From Oscillospiraceae bacterium (GTDB lineage: Bacteria > Bacillota > Clostridia > Oscillospirales > Oscillospiraceae), in NCBI GenBank assembly GCA_016296565.1, contig JAEDJB010000077.1, forward strand, positions 1 through 8,848: a stretch of 8,848 nt of DNA, read 5' to 3'. The translations under genes and the position numbers were made by a program. Position 1 is the stretch's first letter. Each line of letters starts with the position of its first letter. Under the pieces are notes generated by a model that was given only the letters and a program-made list of their open reading frames with translations, was not told the origin of the DNA and did no database searches. Below, one piece after another: positions 1-5,826 of this stretch.

Positions 1-53
1 TATACCATTATATTAAGACCTATTTTCGTTTCATAGGAAATTTTTTCTGAAAG
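1..53 (+). promoter_or_regulatory. AT-rich upstream region of mgtC-like gene, possible -10 element
   Basis: This short AT-rich stretch stands out from the GC-rich genes. TATATT at 9-14 could be a -10 hexamer for the MgtC-like gene. Its -35 would lie left of the window, so it cannot be tested here. On the opposite strand the same bases read TATAAT (12 down to 7), so the edge might instead be a divergent promoter region. A promoter in this area is plausible from base composition, but the exact element is a guess. Confidence 0.3.
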
Positions 54-61
54 AAAGGAGG
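54..61 (+). promoter_or_regulatory. Strong RBS selecting the GTG start of the MgtC-like gene
   Basis: AAAGGAGG lies 7 nt before the GTG at 69. This near-perfect Shine-Dalgarno sequence is what fixes the non-ATG start; no ATG in the frame has a comparable site. Confidence 0.85.
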
Positions 62-68
62 ATTCGCT

Positions 69-758
69 GTGATCCAGCTTGACTTGGTCGGCAATCTGCG
101 GGACCTGAATCTATTGTCTGTCTGCGTCCGCCTTGGGCTCGCCATGGTCTTTGGGGGCACCATCGGCTTTGAGCGTGGGATTCGCCAGCGGGCAGCGGGT
201 CTGCGCACCCACATGCTTCTGTGCGTGGGTTCGGCCTCCACCATGCTAGTCAGCCAGTTCATGTACGCCAGCTACGGGGTGGGCGACCCAGCCCGTCTCA
301 GCGCCCAGGTCATCAGCGGCATCGGCTTTCTGGGGGCCGGCACCATCATCATCACCCGGCGCAACCAGATCAAGGGCCTGACCACGGCGGCCACCCTTTG
401 GGCCACCGCCTGCATGGGCCTGGCCGTGGGCGTGGGCTTCTATGAGTGTGCCCTGGTTATGTACGTGTTGCTGATCTTCATTCTCCTGGTGGTCAGCCTG
501 CTGGATAACCGGTACTTAAAGGTCCCCACCAGCACCTCCCTGTATCTGGAGGTCCGCCGGGATATCGGCCTGGGCGACGCTATCCGCTTCATCCACGAGA
601 TCGGCTGGACCGTGCGGGACGTGAAGGAGTTTCCCTCCGGCCGGCCGGATGTGCTGGCCGTGCGCATGGACCTGGAATCCGAACAGGCCATGCGGGAGGA
701 TCTGTCCTGCATGCACATGCTCCGGGACCAGGAAGGGGTCATCCGTCTGGAAATGTGA
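69..758 (+). CDS. MgtC/SapB family membrane protein
   Basis: This is a 229-residue integral membrane protein of the MgtC/SapB family. The signature is clear. GGTIGFERG (about 29-37) is followed by AGLRTH (43-48) and GSAS (54-57). Then come QVISGIGFLGAGTIII (80-95) and IKGLTTAATLWATACMG (101-117), the conserved glycine-rich core. Four to five hydrophobic segments span roughly 15-145, and a soluble C-terminal domain (about 155-229) resembles the ACT-like tail of longer MgtC relatives. Family members are linked to growth in low magnesium and, in pathogens, to modulation of the F-type ATP synthase, but many gut Firmicutes copies have no tested role. The start is GTG with AAAGGAGG 7 nt upstream. 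It lies 68 nt before the serpin on the same strand, with no terminator seen between them, so read-through is possible. The family call is firm; the biological role is not known here. Confidence 0.93.
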   Translation: MIQLDLVGNLRDLNLLSVCVRLGLAMVFGGTIGFERGIRQRAAGLRTHMLLCVGSASTMLVSQFMYASYGVGDPARLSAQVISGIGFLGAGTIIITRRNQIKGLTTAATLWATACMGLAVGVGFYECALVMYVLLIFILLVVSLLDNRYLKVPTSTSLYLEVRRDIGLGDAIRFIHEIGWTVRDVKEFPSGRPDVLAVRMDLESEQAMREDLSCMHMLRDQEGVIRLEM

Positions 759-766
759 AAACCCCG

Positions 767-791
767 GGAACTTTTTTCCTCTCTCTGCGTC
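767..791 (+). promoter_or_regulatory. Candidate ECF-sigma promoter for the serpin gene
   Basis: GGAAC at 767-771 followed by a T-run, a 16-nt spacer and CGTC at 788-791 matches the general layout of extracytoplasmic-function sigma promoters (an AAC-containing -35 element, then CGTC or similar about 16 nt later). Transcription would begin near 797-800, leaving a leader of about 28 nt with the RBS at 812-818. No good sigma-A promoter was seen in the gap. The motif is short, so chance cannot be excluded. Confidence 0.5.
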
Positions 792-811
792 CAAAGAAAG
801 CAGAACAAAGG

Positions 812-818
812 AAAGGAG
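812..818 (+). promoter_or_regulatory. RBS deciding the serpin start at 827
   Basis: AAAGGAG lies 8 nt before the ATG at 827. The in-frame GTG at 755 has no such site and would put 24 charged residues before the signal peptide. The start is therefore set at 827. Confidence 0.85.
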
Positions 819-826
819 CGATCCCC

Positions 827-2068
827 ATGAAAAAACGTATTCTGGCCCTGCTGCTGGCGCTGACCGCCCTGCTCTTGTCCGCCTGCGGCGGGCAGTACCA
901 GGCCCAGGACCTGATGGCTGATGTCCGGGCCCAGCCGGTTTCCTCCGTAGTTCAGGACCCCGAAGCCGACGCGCTGGCGGCAACTGAGTTTTCCGTGCGT
1001 TTGTTTCAAGCGTGCCTGACGGAGGGAGAAAACACCCTGGTTTCCCCGCTGTCCGTCCTCTATGCCCTGGCCATGACCGCCAACGGTGCCCAGGGGGAGA
1101 CCCTGGCCCAGATGGAAGCCGTCCTTGGTCTGCCGTTGGAGGAACTGAACGCCTGTCTCTGTTCCTATCGACAAACCCTGACTGAAAGAGAGGGCGGCCA
1201 ACTGAACATTGCCAACTCCATCTGGCTGAAGGATGACGGCAGTCTCCAGGTGAACGAGGATTTTCTGAATGCAAACGCCTCCTGGTATGACGCGGGCGTC
1301 TACCAGGCCCCCTTTGACAAGTCCACCGTGCAGGACATCAACGCCTGGGTGGAGGACCACACCGGCGGACTAATTCAGGATATCCTGGACGACATTCCGG
1401 CCAGCGCCGTTTTATATCTCATCAACGCCCTGGTGTTTGACGCCCAGTGGCAGAACGTCTATTACGACTACCAGGTGCAGAAGGGAACCTTCACCAAAGA
1501 GGACGGCACCCGGCAGGAGACAGAATTCATGTATTCTGACGAATATGCCTTCCTGGAGGACGACAGCGCCACCGGCGTTATGAAAAACTACGAAGGCGGC
1601 ACCTATGCCTTTGTGGCCCTGCTGCCCAAGGAAGGGGTTTCCCTGGCGGAATACGCCGCCTCCCTTACCGGCGAAAGGGTGCAGAATCTTCTGGAAACCG
1701 TCCAGAATGTAAAGGTAGACACCGCCATCCCCAAGTTCCGGAGTGAATACACCGGGGAACTGTCGGAGCTGCTTCAAGACATGGGGATAACCGACGCCTT
1801 TGACCCGGACCTGGCAGATTTTTCTGCCCTGGGAGAGACCGCCAACGGCCCGCTGTACATCAGCCGGGTCCTTCATAAGACCTTCCTGACTGTGGACGAG
1901 CGTGGCACCCAGGCAGGCGCTGCCACCATCGTGGAGGCCAGCGAAGGAGCCGCTGCCCCCGAAGAGGTGAAAACCTTGTACCTGGACCGACCCTTCCTCT
2001 ATATGATCGTGGACCTGGAAACCGGCCTGCCGGTCTTTCTGGGAACAGCTGTGGACCTGGATCAGTAA
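827..2068 (+). CDS. Lipoprotein serpin (serine/cysteine protease inhibitor)
   Basis: This 413-residue protein has a lipoprotein signal peptide and a full-length serpin domain. Residues 1-19 are a basic then leucine-rich signal ending in lipobox LSAC, with Cys20 the predicted lipidated residue, so the inhibitor should sit on the outer face of the membrane. Serpin landmarks are NTLVSPLSVLYALAMTANGA (69-88), IANSIWL (128-134), YLINALVFDAQW (197-208), YAFVALLPKEG (260-270), IPKF (301-304), FSALGE (332-337) and the C-terminal block DRPFLYMI (387-394). The hinge ERGTQAGAAT (358-367) has the small residues that let the loop insert into sheet A, so it should be inhibitory. Counting from the hinge places P1 near Gly374 in the segment SEGAAAP, which suggests elastase- or subtilisin-like targets. 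The loop looks about 4 residues longer than in alpha-1-antitrypsin, so P1 is uncertain. Known gut bacterial serpins (Bifidobacterium serpin, siropins) inhibit host proteases; a similar role is inferred. It ends 19 nt before a strong terminator. Confidence 0.94.
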   Translation: MKKRILALLLALTALLLSACGGQYQAQDLMADVRAQPVSSVVQDPEADALAATEFSVRLFQACLTEGENTLVSPLSVLYALAMTANGAQGETLAQMEAVLGLPLEELNACLCSYRQTLTEREGGQLNIANSIWLKDDGSLQVNEDFLNANASWYDAGVYQAPFDKSTVQDINAWVEDHTGGLIQDILDDIPASAVLYLINALVFDAQWQNVYYDYQVQKGTFTKEDGTRQETEFMYSDEYAFLEDDSATGVMKNYEGGTYAFVALLPKEGVSLAEYAASLTGERVQNLLETVQNVKVDTAIPKFRSEYTGELSELLQDMGITDAFDPDLADFSALGETANGPLYISRVLHKTFLTVDERGTQAGAATIVEASEGAAAPEEVKTLYLDRPFLYMIVDLETGLPVFLGTAVDLDQ

Positions 2069-2087
2069 CAACGGAACAAAGCCCAAC

Positions 2088-2126
2088 GGACAGCAGAGGC
2101 GCGGGGCCTCTGCTGTCCCTTTTTTT
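2088..2126 (+). terminator. Rho-independent terminator after the serpin gene
   Basis: A perfect 13-bp stem (2088-2100 with 2106-2118) encloses a 5-nt GCGGG loop and is followed by C and seven T residues (2120-2126). It starts 19 nt after the serpin stop codon, so the serpin and perhaps mgtC transcripts end here and the AraC gene needs its own promoter. Confidence 0.93.
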
Positions 2127-2137
2127 GCAACTCGGAC

Positions 2138-2166
2138 TTGACAGAAGGAGTTAGCGGTGGTAAACT
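2138..2166 (+). promoter_or_regulatory. Sigma-A-type promoter of the AraC-family gene
   Basis: A perfect -35 TTGACA (2138-2143) is followed by a 17-nt spacer and TAAACT (2161-2166), four of six matches to TATAAT. Transcription should start near 2173, giving a leader of about 50 nt. The promoter lies just after the serpin terminator. The short inverted repeat GAGTT (2148-2152) / AACTC (2163-2167) straddles the spacer and -10. Confidence 0.7.
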
Positions 2167-2197
2167 CACGACTGTTCTGTAGTTAGTTTTTGCTAAC
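2149..2197 (+). promoter_or_regulatory. Possible operator: GTTAG half-sites around the AraC promoter
   Basis: GTTAGC occurs at 2150-2155, GTTAG at 2182-2186 and the inverse GCTAAC at 2192-2197. The last two form a small inverted repeat (GTTAG, 6 nt, CTAAC) just downstream of the predicted transcription start. The first two are direct repeats of AGTTAG spaced 32 bp apart, about three helical turns, a geometry used by AraC-type dimers. Autoregulation is inferred; the half-sites are short. Confidence 0.35.
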
Positions 2198-2206
2198 CAA
2201 AGCTAG

Positions 2207-2217
2207 AAGGGGAGGGG
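2207..2217 (+). promoter_or_regulatory. Purine-rich RBS selecting the ATG at 2226
   Basis: A purine run containing GGGGAGGGG ends 8 nt before the ATG at 2226. An in-frame TTG at 2190 has no RBS and falls inside the inverted repeat, so it was not taken as the start. Confidence 0.75.
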
Positions 2218-2225
2218 CAGACGCC

Positions 2226-3137
2226 ATGGAAGAGCAGGTAACCCAGCGGCAGGAACACACCTTGTGGGAGCCGGAAGGCTGCTGTCCCTTTCCCGGGGTC
2301 TGGCTTCGCTTTGTAGATGACCCGGAGGAGATCGGAAGGGACTGCCCCGGACCCAAAGGGGAAACCCTGGAGCTTCACTTCTGCCGGGCAGGACGGGTGC
2401 AGGTGGGGGGCGGTTCCCCGCCGCGCATCCTGACCGGCGGCAGCGTTTGGTTTGTGCCCCATCCGCCGGAGCCGGTGCAGCTCCTGTCCAAAAAGTACAC
2501 CGGCCTGTCCCTGTTCCTGGCGCCCCAGCAGGCCAGGGAAGTGGTGGAGTCCTTGTCCAAAGAACTTCTGGACACAGCGCTGAGCCTAGACCGTCTGACC
2601 GGCGAATTTCGGACCAACCGGGGCAGGATTCTCCCCACGACCAACACCCTCGGCCAGGTCATGGTGCGGCTGTTTTCTGTCCCCCATGCCCACGAAACCG
2701 GGTTTCTGCGCCTGAAAACCCTGGAGCTTCTGTTGTGCCTGGACGCTGGAAAGCCCAAGAACCCGGGGCGGGACGCACCCTATCTGGACCAGAGCCAGGT
2801 GGAGCGCATCCGGGAAGTGCAGCAGTATGTCACCGCCCACCTGGACTGCCGTCTGACCCAGGCCCAGCTTGCCAAACAGTTTCACCTCTCCCTGACCGCC
2901 CTGAAGCAGACCTTTCACCGGGTTTACGGGATGCCCCTGAACGCCTACCTGCGAAACGCCCGCCTGGCGGAGGCCAAGCGCCTGCTCCAGGAAACTAACC
3001 TTCCGGTGGCGGAGATCGCCCACCGGGTAGGCTACGAGAGCCACAGCCAATTTACCGCTTTGTTCCGTGCCAGCGAGGGCGTGACCCCGGCGGTGTTCCG
3101 GCGGGACAGGGTGAAACCTCCCTCCGCTTCAAAATAA
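2226..3137 (+). CDS. AraC-family transcriptional regulator
   Basis: This is a 303-residue DNA-binding regulator. The C-terminal 110 residues are a typical AraC/XylS double helix-turn-helix. The first HTH lies at about 209-232 (TQAQLAKQFHLSLTALKQTF), followed by the linking helix YLRNARLAEAKRLLQ (241-255), and the second at about 259-283 (VAEIAHRVGYESHSQFTALF) with the family P-x-x-F/Y ending (TPAVFRR). The N-terminal 180 residues would hold the sensing or dimerisation part. LELHFCRAGRVQV (48-60) looks like the start of a cupin-like beta structure, but no ligand can be named. The gene stands alone: its own promoter at 2138-2166, a terminator before it and a shared hairpin after it. Neighbours on either side give no clear target. 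Autoregulation through nearby repeats is possible. The family is certain; inducer and regulon are unknown. Confidence 0.93.
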   Translation: MEEQVTQRQEHTLWEPEGCCPFPGVWLRFVDDPEEIGRDCPGPKGETLELHFCRAGRVQVGGGSPPRILTGGSVWFVPHPPEPVQLLSKKYTGLSLFLAPQQAREVVESLSKELLDTALSLDRLTGEFRTNRGRILPTTNTLGQVMVRLFSVPHAHETGFLRLKTLELLLCLDAGKPKNPGRDAPYLDQSQVERIREVQQYVTAHLDCRLTQAQLAKQFHLSLTALKQTFHRVYGMPLNAYLRNARLAEAKRLLQETNLPVAEIAHRVGYESHSQFTALFRASEGVTPAVFRRDRVKPPSASK

Positions 3138-3142
3138 TAAGA

Positions 3143-3180
3143 GGACCGGCTGTATCGTAAACATGCGATACAGCCGGTCC
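3143..3180. terminator. Bidirectional terminator between convergent genes
   Basis: A perfect 15-bp inverted repeat (3143-3157 with 3166-3180) surrounds an 8-nt loop that can close by two more pairs. It lies between the stop of the AraC gene (3137) and the stop of the DUF2344 gene (3190, opposite strand). The T-rich tail is better for minus-strand transcripts (TCTTATTATTTT) than for plus-strand ones (TTCTACTTGTT). It probably serves both. Confidence 0.82.
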
Positions 3181-3189
3181 TTCTACTTG

Positions 3190-3861
3190 TTATCGGTAGA
3201 TTTTCTTGTCCTCGGCCAGAATCTCCCGCCGGTGGCAGGCAGTGTAGATCATGGGCAGCTCCGGGTGCTCCCCCCGGAAGCCCTGGAGAAGAACATCGGG
3301 GTTCAGTCCCGGGTTCTGGGCCTTCAGCAGGAGGGTCAGGTAGAGGAAGGTTCCCTCCGGCCGGATTTCCTCCACGGCCTCCACCAGGGGGATGATGTCC
3401 ACCTCGGTAAAGCCGCTCTTGGCCTTCTTGCTGCGCTTCTGCACCACGAAGCTCTCCCGGCTCAGCAGGTCCCGGAAGGCTTGGGCAGCCTGGTCCGCCA
3501 GGGGCGTTTCAAACTCCAGGGTGATGTCATAGCGCACATAGGCCAGCCTTTTAAACGGCAGTCCCCCGTCGTAGCACTGGAGAACCTGAATGCCCGCGGG
3601 CAGGGCCTGGTTCATTTTTTGAGGCAGCTCCTCCACGGTGCTGCCCTCCACCAGTCCGAACTCCAGCAGCTCGCACTGGCTGGAAAAGCCCAGGGGGAGG
3701 GGCAGGGGAATGGAGACGTAGGGGTGGGGATGAAAGCCCGCCGTGTGGCGGATGGTGATCCCCGCCCGGAGAAAGGCCCGCTCCATGGTGTGCATCAGGT
3801 CCAGGTGGGAGATATACTTGGCGGTGCCGGACTTGGTAAAGAGAATCCGCTGGTCAGACAT
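3190..3861 (-). CDS. DUF2344 / TIGR03936 family radical SAM-associated protein
   Basis: This 223-residue protein belongs to the DUF2344 family, a partner of unknown biochemical role that accompanies TIGR03960-type radical SAM proteins and in some bacteria is fused to them. The diagnostic block lies near the N-terminus: KYISHLDLMHTMERAFLRAGI (15-35), TAGFHPHPYVSIPLPLPLGF (40-59), followed by a strongly acidic and hydrophobic remainder with no membrane segment. The GFHPHP and PLPLG runs are the most conserved part of the family. Its ATG overlaps the end of the radical SAM gene by 8 nt, and a strong AAGGAGG (3876 down to 3870, 8 nt spacing) is written inside the last codons of that gene, so translation is coupled and roughly equal amounts are likely. 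A joint role with the radical SAM enzyme, perhaps in RNA or cofactor modification, is inferred only from this constant pairing; I cannot name a substrate. Confidence 0.92.
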   Translation of the reverse strand: MSDQRILFTKSGTAKYISHLDLMHTMERAFLRAGITIRHTAGFHPHPYVSIPLPLPLGFSSQCELLEFGLVEGSTVEELPQKMNQALPAGIQVLQCYDGGLPFKRLAYVRYDITLEFETPLADQAAQAFRDLLSRESFVVQKRSKKAKSGFTEVDIIPLVEAVEEIRPEGTFLYLTLLLKAQNPGLNPDVLLQGFRGEHPELPMIYTACHRREILAEDKKIYR

Positions 3862-5692
3862 GGCACACCCCTCCTTCGCACAGCTTGTTGGCCCCGCATC
3901 CAGAGCACTTCACCCGGCAGTCGGGGGTGATGACCCCTTCGTAGGCGGCCTGGCGCTCCTTCCACAGGTAGCTCTCCTTCACCCCGTCGGAAATCACCTT
4001 CCAGGGGAGAATCTCGTCCTTGCCCCGCTCCCGGTTGGCGTAGAAAGCAGGGGAGAGGCCGTTGGCCTGGAAGGCGTTCAGCCAGGTGTCCAGGCTAAAA
4101 TACTCGCTCCAGGAGTCGAACTTGGCGCCGTTTCTCCAGGCGGTTTCGATTACGTCCGCCAGGCGGCGGTCACCCCGGGAGAGGGCCGCTTCCAGGAAGC
4201 TGGTCTCCGGGTCGTGCCAGTTGTAGGTGATGGACTTGTTCCGCAGGTGCTCCCGCAGAAGGGTGACCTTCCGGAGATATTCCTCCTGGGTGTTCTGGGC
4301 CTCCCACTGGAAGGGGGTGTGGGACTTGGGCACAAAGCAGGAGGTGGAAACGGTGATCCGCACCCCACGGGACCGGTTGGGGGTGTTGTTCCGCCAGACG
4401 TGGTAGACCTTGTTGGCCAGGTCCGCGATGCCCAGCACGTCCTCGTCGGTTTCCGTGGGCAGCCCCAGCATGAAGTAGAGCTTCACGCTGCTCCAGCCTC
4501 CGGCAAAGGCGGTGCGGCAGGAGTTCAGCAGATCCTCCTCCGTCACATTCTTGTTGATGGCGTCCCGCAGGCGCTGGGAGCCAGCCTCGGGGGCGAAGGT
4601 GAGGCCGCTCTTCCGTCCGCCGGCCTGGAGCTTTTCCATCAGGTTCATGGAAAAGTTGTCCGCCCGGAGTGAGGGGAGAGACAAGCTCACCTTCCGGGGC
4701 TGGCACCACTCCAGCAGTTGGTCGCACAAAGGCAGCAGGTCCGGGTAGTCGCTGGAGGACAGGCTCATGAGGGTCATGTCCTGGTAGCCGGAGTCCTGGC
4801 AGGCCTCAATGCCCTGCTTGGCCAGCAGCGCATGGCTGCGGCCCCGGACCGGCCGGTAGACAAAGCCTGCCTGGCAGAACCGGCAGCCCCGGATACAGCC
4901 CCGGAAGAGCTCCAGCATCACCCGGTCGTGAGTGACTTCGGTGGAGGGGACGATGGTCTTGGTGGGGTAGTAGGAGGCATCCATGTCCTGGACAATACGC
5001 TTGGTCACCTTCTCCGGTGCCCCGTCTTTGGGGGTGATGGCGGCGATGGTTCCGTCCTCGTGGTAAGCTACGTCGTACAGGGAGGGGACATAAACCCCGG
5101 GAATCTGCGCGGCAGCCCGGAGCAGCTGGTCCTTGGACCAGCCCTCGTCCCGGGCTTTCCGGTAGAGCTGGACCACCTCCGGCAGAACGTATTCCCCCTC
5201 GCCCAGGTTGATGAGGTCCACAAAGGGGGCCAGGGGCTCCGGGTTGTAGGTGCAGGTTCCCCCGGCCACCACCAGGGGGGTAAGCTCTGTCCGGTCGGCG
5301 CTGCGCAGAGGCAGGCCCGCCAGGTCCAGCATATTCAGCACGTTGGTGTAGGCCAGCTCATAGCCCAGGGAGAAGCCGATGAGGTCAAAGTCCTTCACCG
5401 GGTCGCCGCTCTCCAGGGCGTAGAGGGGCAGGCCCTCCTGCCGCATGGCCTCCTCCATGTCCCCCCAGGGGGCAAAGACCCGCTCGCACCAGACCCCTTC
5501 CATTTTGTTGAGAACCCCGTAGAGAATGCGCAGCCCTAAGTTGGACATGCCGATTTCATAGGTGTCCGGGAAGCAGAAGGCAAAGCGGCAGTCCACCTGG
5601 GCCTTGTCCTTCTGGACGGCGTTGTATTCGCCGCCCACATAACGCCCGGGCTTCTGCACCCGGGCCAGGATTTTTTCCAGTTTATGATCCAT
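3854..5692 (-). CDS. TIGR03960 family B12-binding-type radical SAM protein
   Basis: This 612-residue protein has a radical SAM core behind a B12-binding-like N-terminal domain. The N-terminal part (about 30-200) contains FAFCFPDTYEIGMSNLGLRIL (37-57) and the glycine-rich VVAGGTCTYNPEPLAPF (141-157), then INLGEGEYVLPE (161-172), as in the MiaB/B12-radical SAM superfamily. The 4Fe-4S site that cleaves S-adenosylmethionine is C266-x3-C270-x2-C273 in ELFRGCIRGCRFCQAGFVYR. LTFAPEAGSQRLRDAINK (364-381) and VKLYFMLGLPTETDED (403-418) are later core motifs. The C-terminus carries five more cysteines (C592, C596, C599, C605, C610), possibly a second metal cluster. The start has GGAGG 5 nt upstream. 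The family is widespread in Clostridia, often near rng and the L21/L27 ribosomal genes, but its reaction is not established to my knowledge. No rng or ribosomal gene is adjacent here. Transcription probably begins at the extended -10 near 5757-5765. Confidence 0.94.
   Translation of the reverse strand: MDHKLEKILARVQKPGRYVGGEYNAVQKDKAQVDCRFAFCFPDTYEIGMSNLGLRILYGVLNKMEGVWCERVFAPWGDMEEAMRQEGLPLYALESGDPVKDFDLIGFSLGYELAYTNVLNMLDLAGLPLRSADRTELTPLVVAGGTCTYNPEPLAPFVDLINLGEGEYVLPEVVQLYRKARDEGWSKDQLLRAAAQIPGVYVPSLYDVAYHEDGTIAAITPKDGAPEKVTKRIVQDMDASYYPTKTIVPSTEVTHDRVMLELFRGCIRGCRFCQAGFVYRPVRGRSHALLAKQGIEACQDSGYQDMTLMSLSSSDYPDLLPLCDQLLEWCQPRKVSLSLPSLRADNFSMNLMEKLQAGGRKSGLTFAPEAGSQRLRDAINKNVTEEDLLNSCRTAFAGGWSSVKLYFMLGLPTETDEDVLGIADLANKVYHVWRNNTPNRSRGVRITVSTSCFVPKSHTPFQWEAQNTQEEYLRKVTLLREHLRNKSITYNWHDPETSFLEAALSRGDRRLADVIETAWRNGAKFDSWSEYFSLDTWLNAFQANGLSPAFYANRERGKDEILPWKVISDGVKESYLWKERQAAYEGVITPDCRVKCSGCGANKLCEGGVCHV
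3870..3876 (-). promoter_or_regulatory. RBS of the DUF2344 gene, inside the upstream coding region
   Basis: On the minus strand AAGGAGG lies 8 nt before the ATG at 3861. It is encoded by the Glu-Gly-Gly codons near the end of the radical SAM gene, an arrangement that favours coupled translation. Confidence 0.85.
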
Positions 5693-5697
5693 ACGGA

Positions 5698-5702
5698 CCT
5701 CC
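5698..5702 (-). promoter_or_regulatory. RBS of the radical SAM gene
   Basis: GGAGG on the minus strand ends 5 nt before the ATG at 5692, a slightly short but workable spacing. A small hairpin (5709-5725) sits 6 nt upstream of it. Confidence 0.65.
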
Positions 5703-5708
5703 AGCGCA

Positions 5709-5725
5709 GCAGAGACCAGCTCTGC
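5709..5725 (-). promoter_or_regulatory. Small leader hairpin upstream of the radical SAM RBS
   Basis: GCAGAG and CTCTGC form a 6-bp inverted repeat with a 5-nt loop in the predicted leader of the radical SAM transcript, just before the Shine-Dalgarno sequence. On the plus strand the same hairpin is followed by five T residues (5729-5733), so it could also act as a weak terminator there, but no plus-strand gene leads into it. A function is uncertain. Confidence 0.3.
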
Positions 5726-5756
5726 GGATTTTTAATCGTTGGTGTCAGATTTTTAT

Positions 5757-5765
5757 AGTATACCA
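5757..5765 (-). promoter_or_regulatory. Extended -10 promoter for the radical SAM/DUF2344 pair
   Basis: Reading the minus strand, TGGTATACT contains TATACT (five of six matches to TATAAT) preceded by TG at the extended -10 position. No good -35 lies 16-18 nt upstream, where the terminator stem is found, which fits a TG-type promoter. Transcription would begin near 5750, giving a leader of about 57 nt. Confidence 0.55.
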
Positions 5766-5766
5766 T

Positions 5767-5795
5767 AAAAAGGACTGCTGTGGCAGTCCTTTTTT
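5767..5795 (-). terminator. Terminator of the four-gene minus-strand operon
   Basis: AGGACTGC (5771-5778) pairs with GCAGTCCT (5783-5790) around a 4-nt loop, flanked by A residues on one side and T residues on the other, so it is a rho-independent terminator in both directions. For the minus strand it lies 31 nt past the stop of the TVP38-like gene and ends that operon immediately before the radical SAM promoter. Confidence 0.9.
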
Positions 5796-5826
5796 CAAGT
5801 TCCAGGGAAATTAGACCCTCCGGCCT

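Noticed and set aside
755..826. In-frame GTG at 755 as the serpin start
   Set aside because: It has no RBS, overlaps the mgtC stop and adds 24 residues before a clear lipoprotein signal; the ATG at 827 has AAAGGAG 8 nt upstream.
440..1360. Minus-strand open frame opposite mgtC and the serpin gene
   Set aside because: It spans the end of one real gene and half of another and has no coherent protein features.
2088..2126. Hairpin after the serpin gene as a riboswitch for the AraC gene
   Set aside because: It is a simple perfect stem with a T-run right after a stop codon and upstream of the AraC promoter, so it is an ordinary terminator.
2190..2225. TTG at 2190 as the start of the AraC-type gene
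   Set aside because: It has no RBS and lies inside an inverted repeat; the purine-rich RBS at 2207-2217 serves the ATG at 2226.
3743..4672. Long plus-strand open frame opposite the radical SAM gene
   Set aside because: It has no recognisable domain and a glycine/valine/proline-rich composition typical of antisense frames in GC-rich genes; the minus strand has a certain gene.
4718..5539. Second long plus-strand open frame opposite the radical SAM gene
   Set aside because: Same reason: it is a composition-driven shadow of a well-supported family protein.
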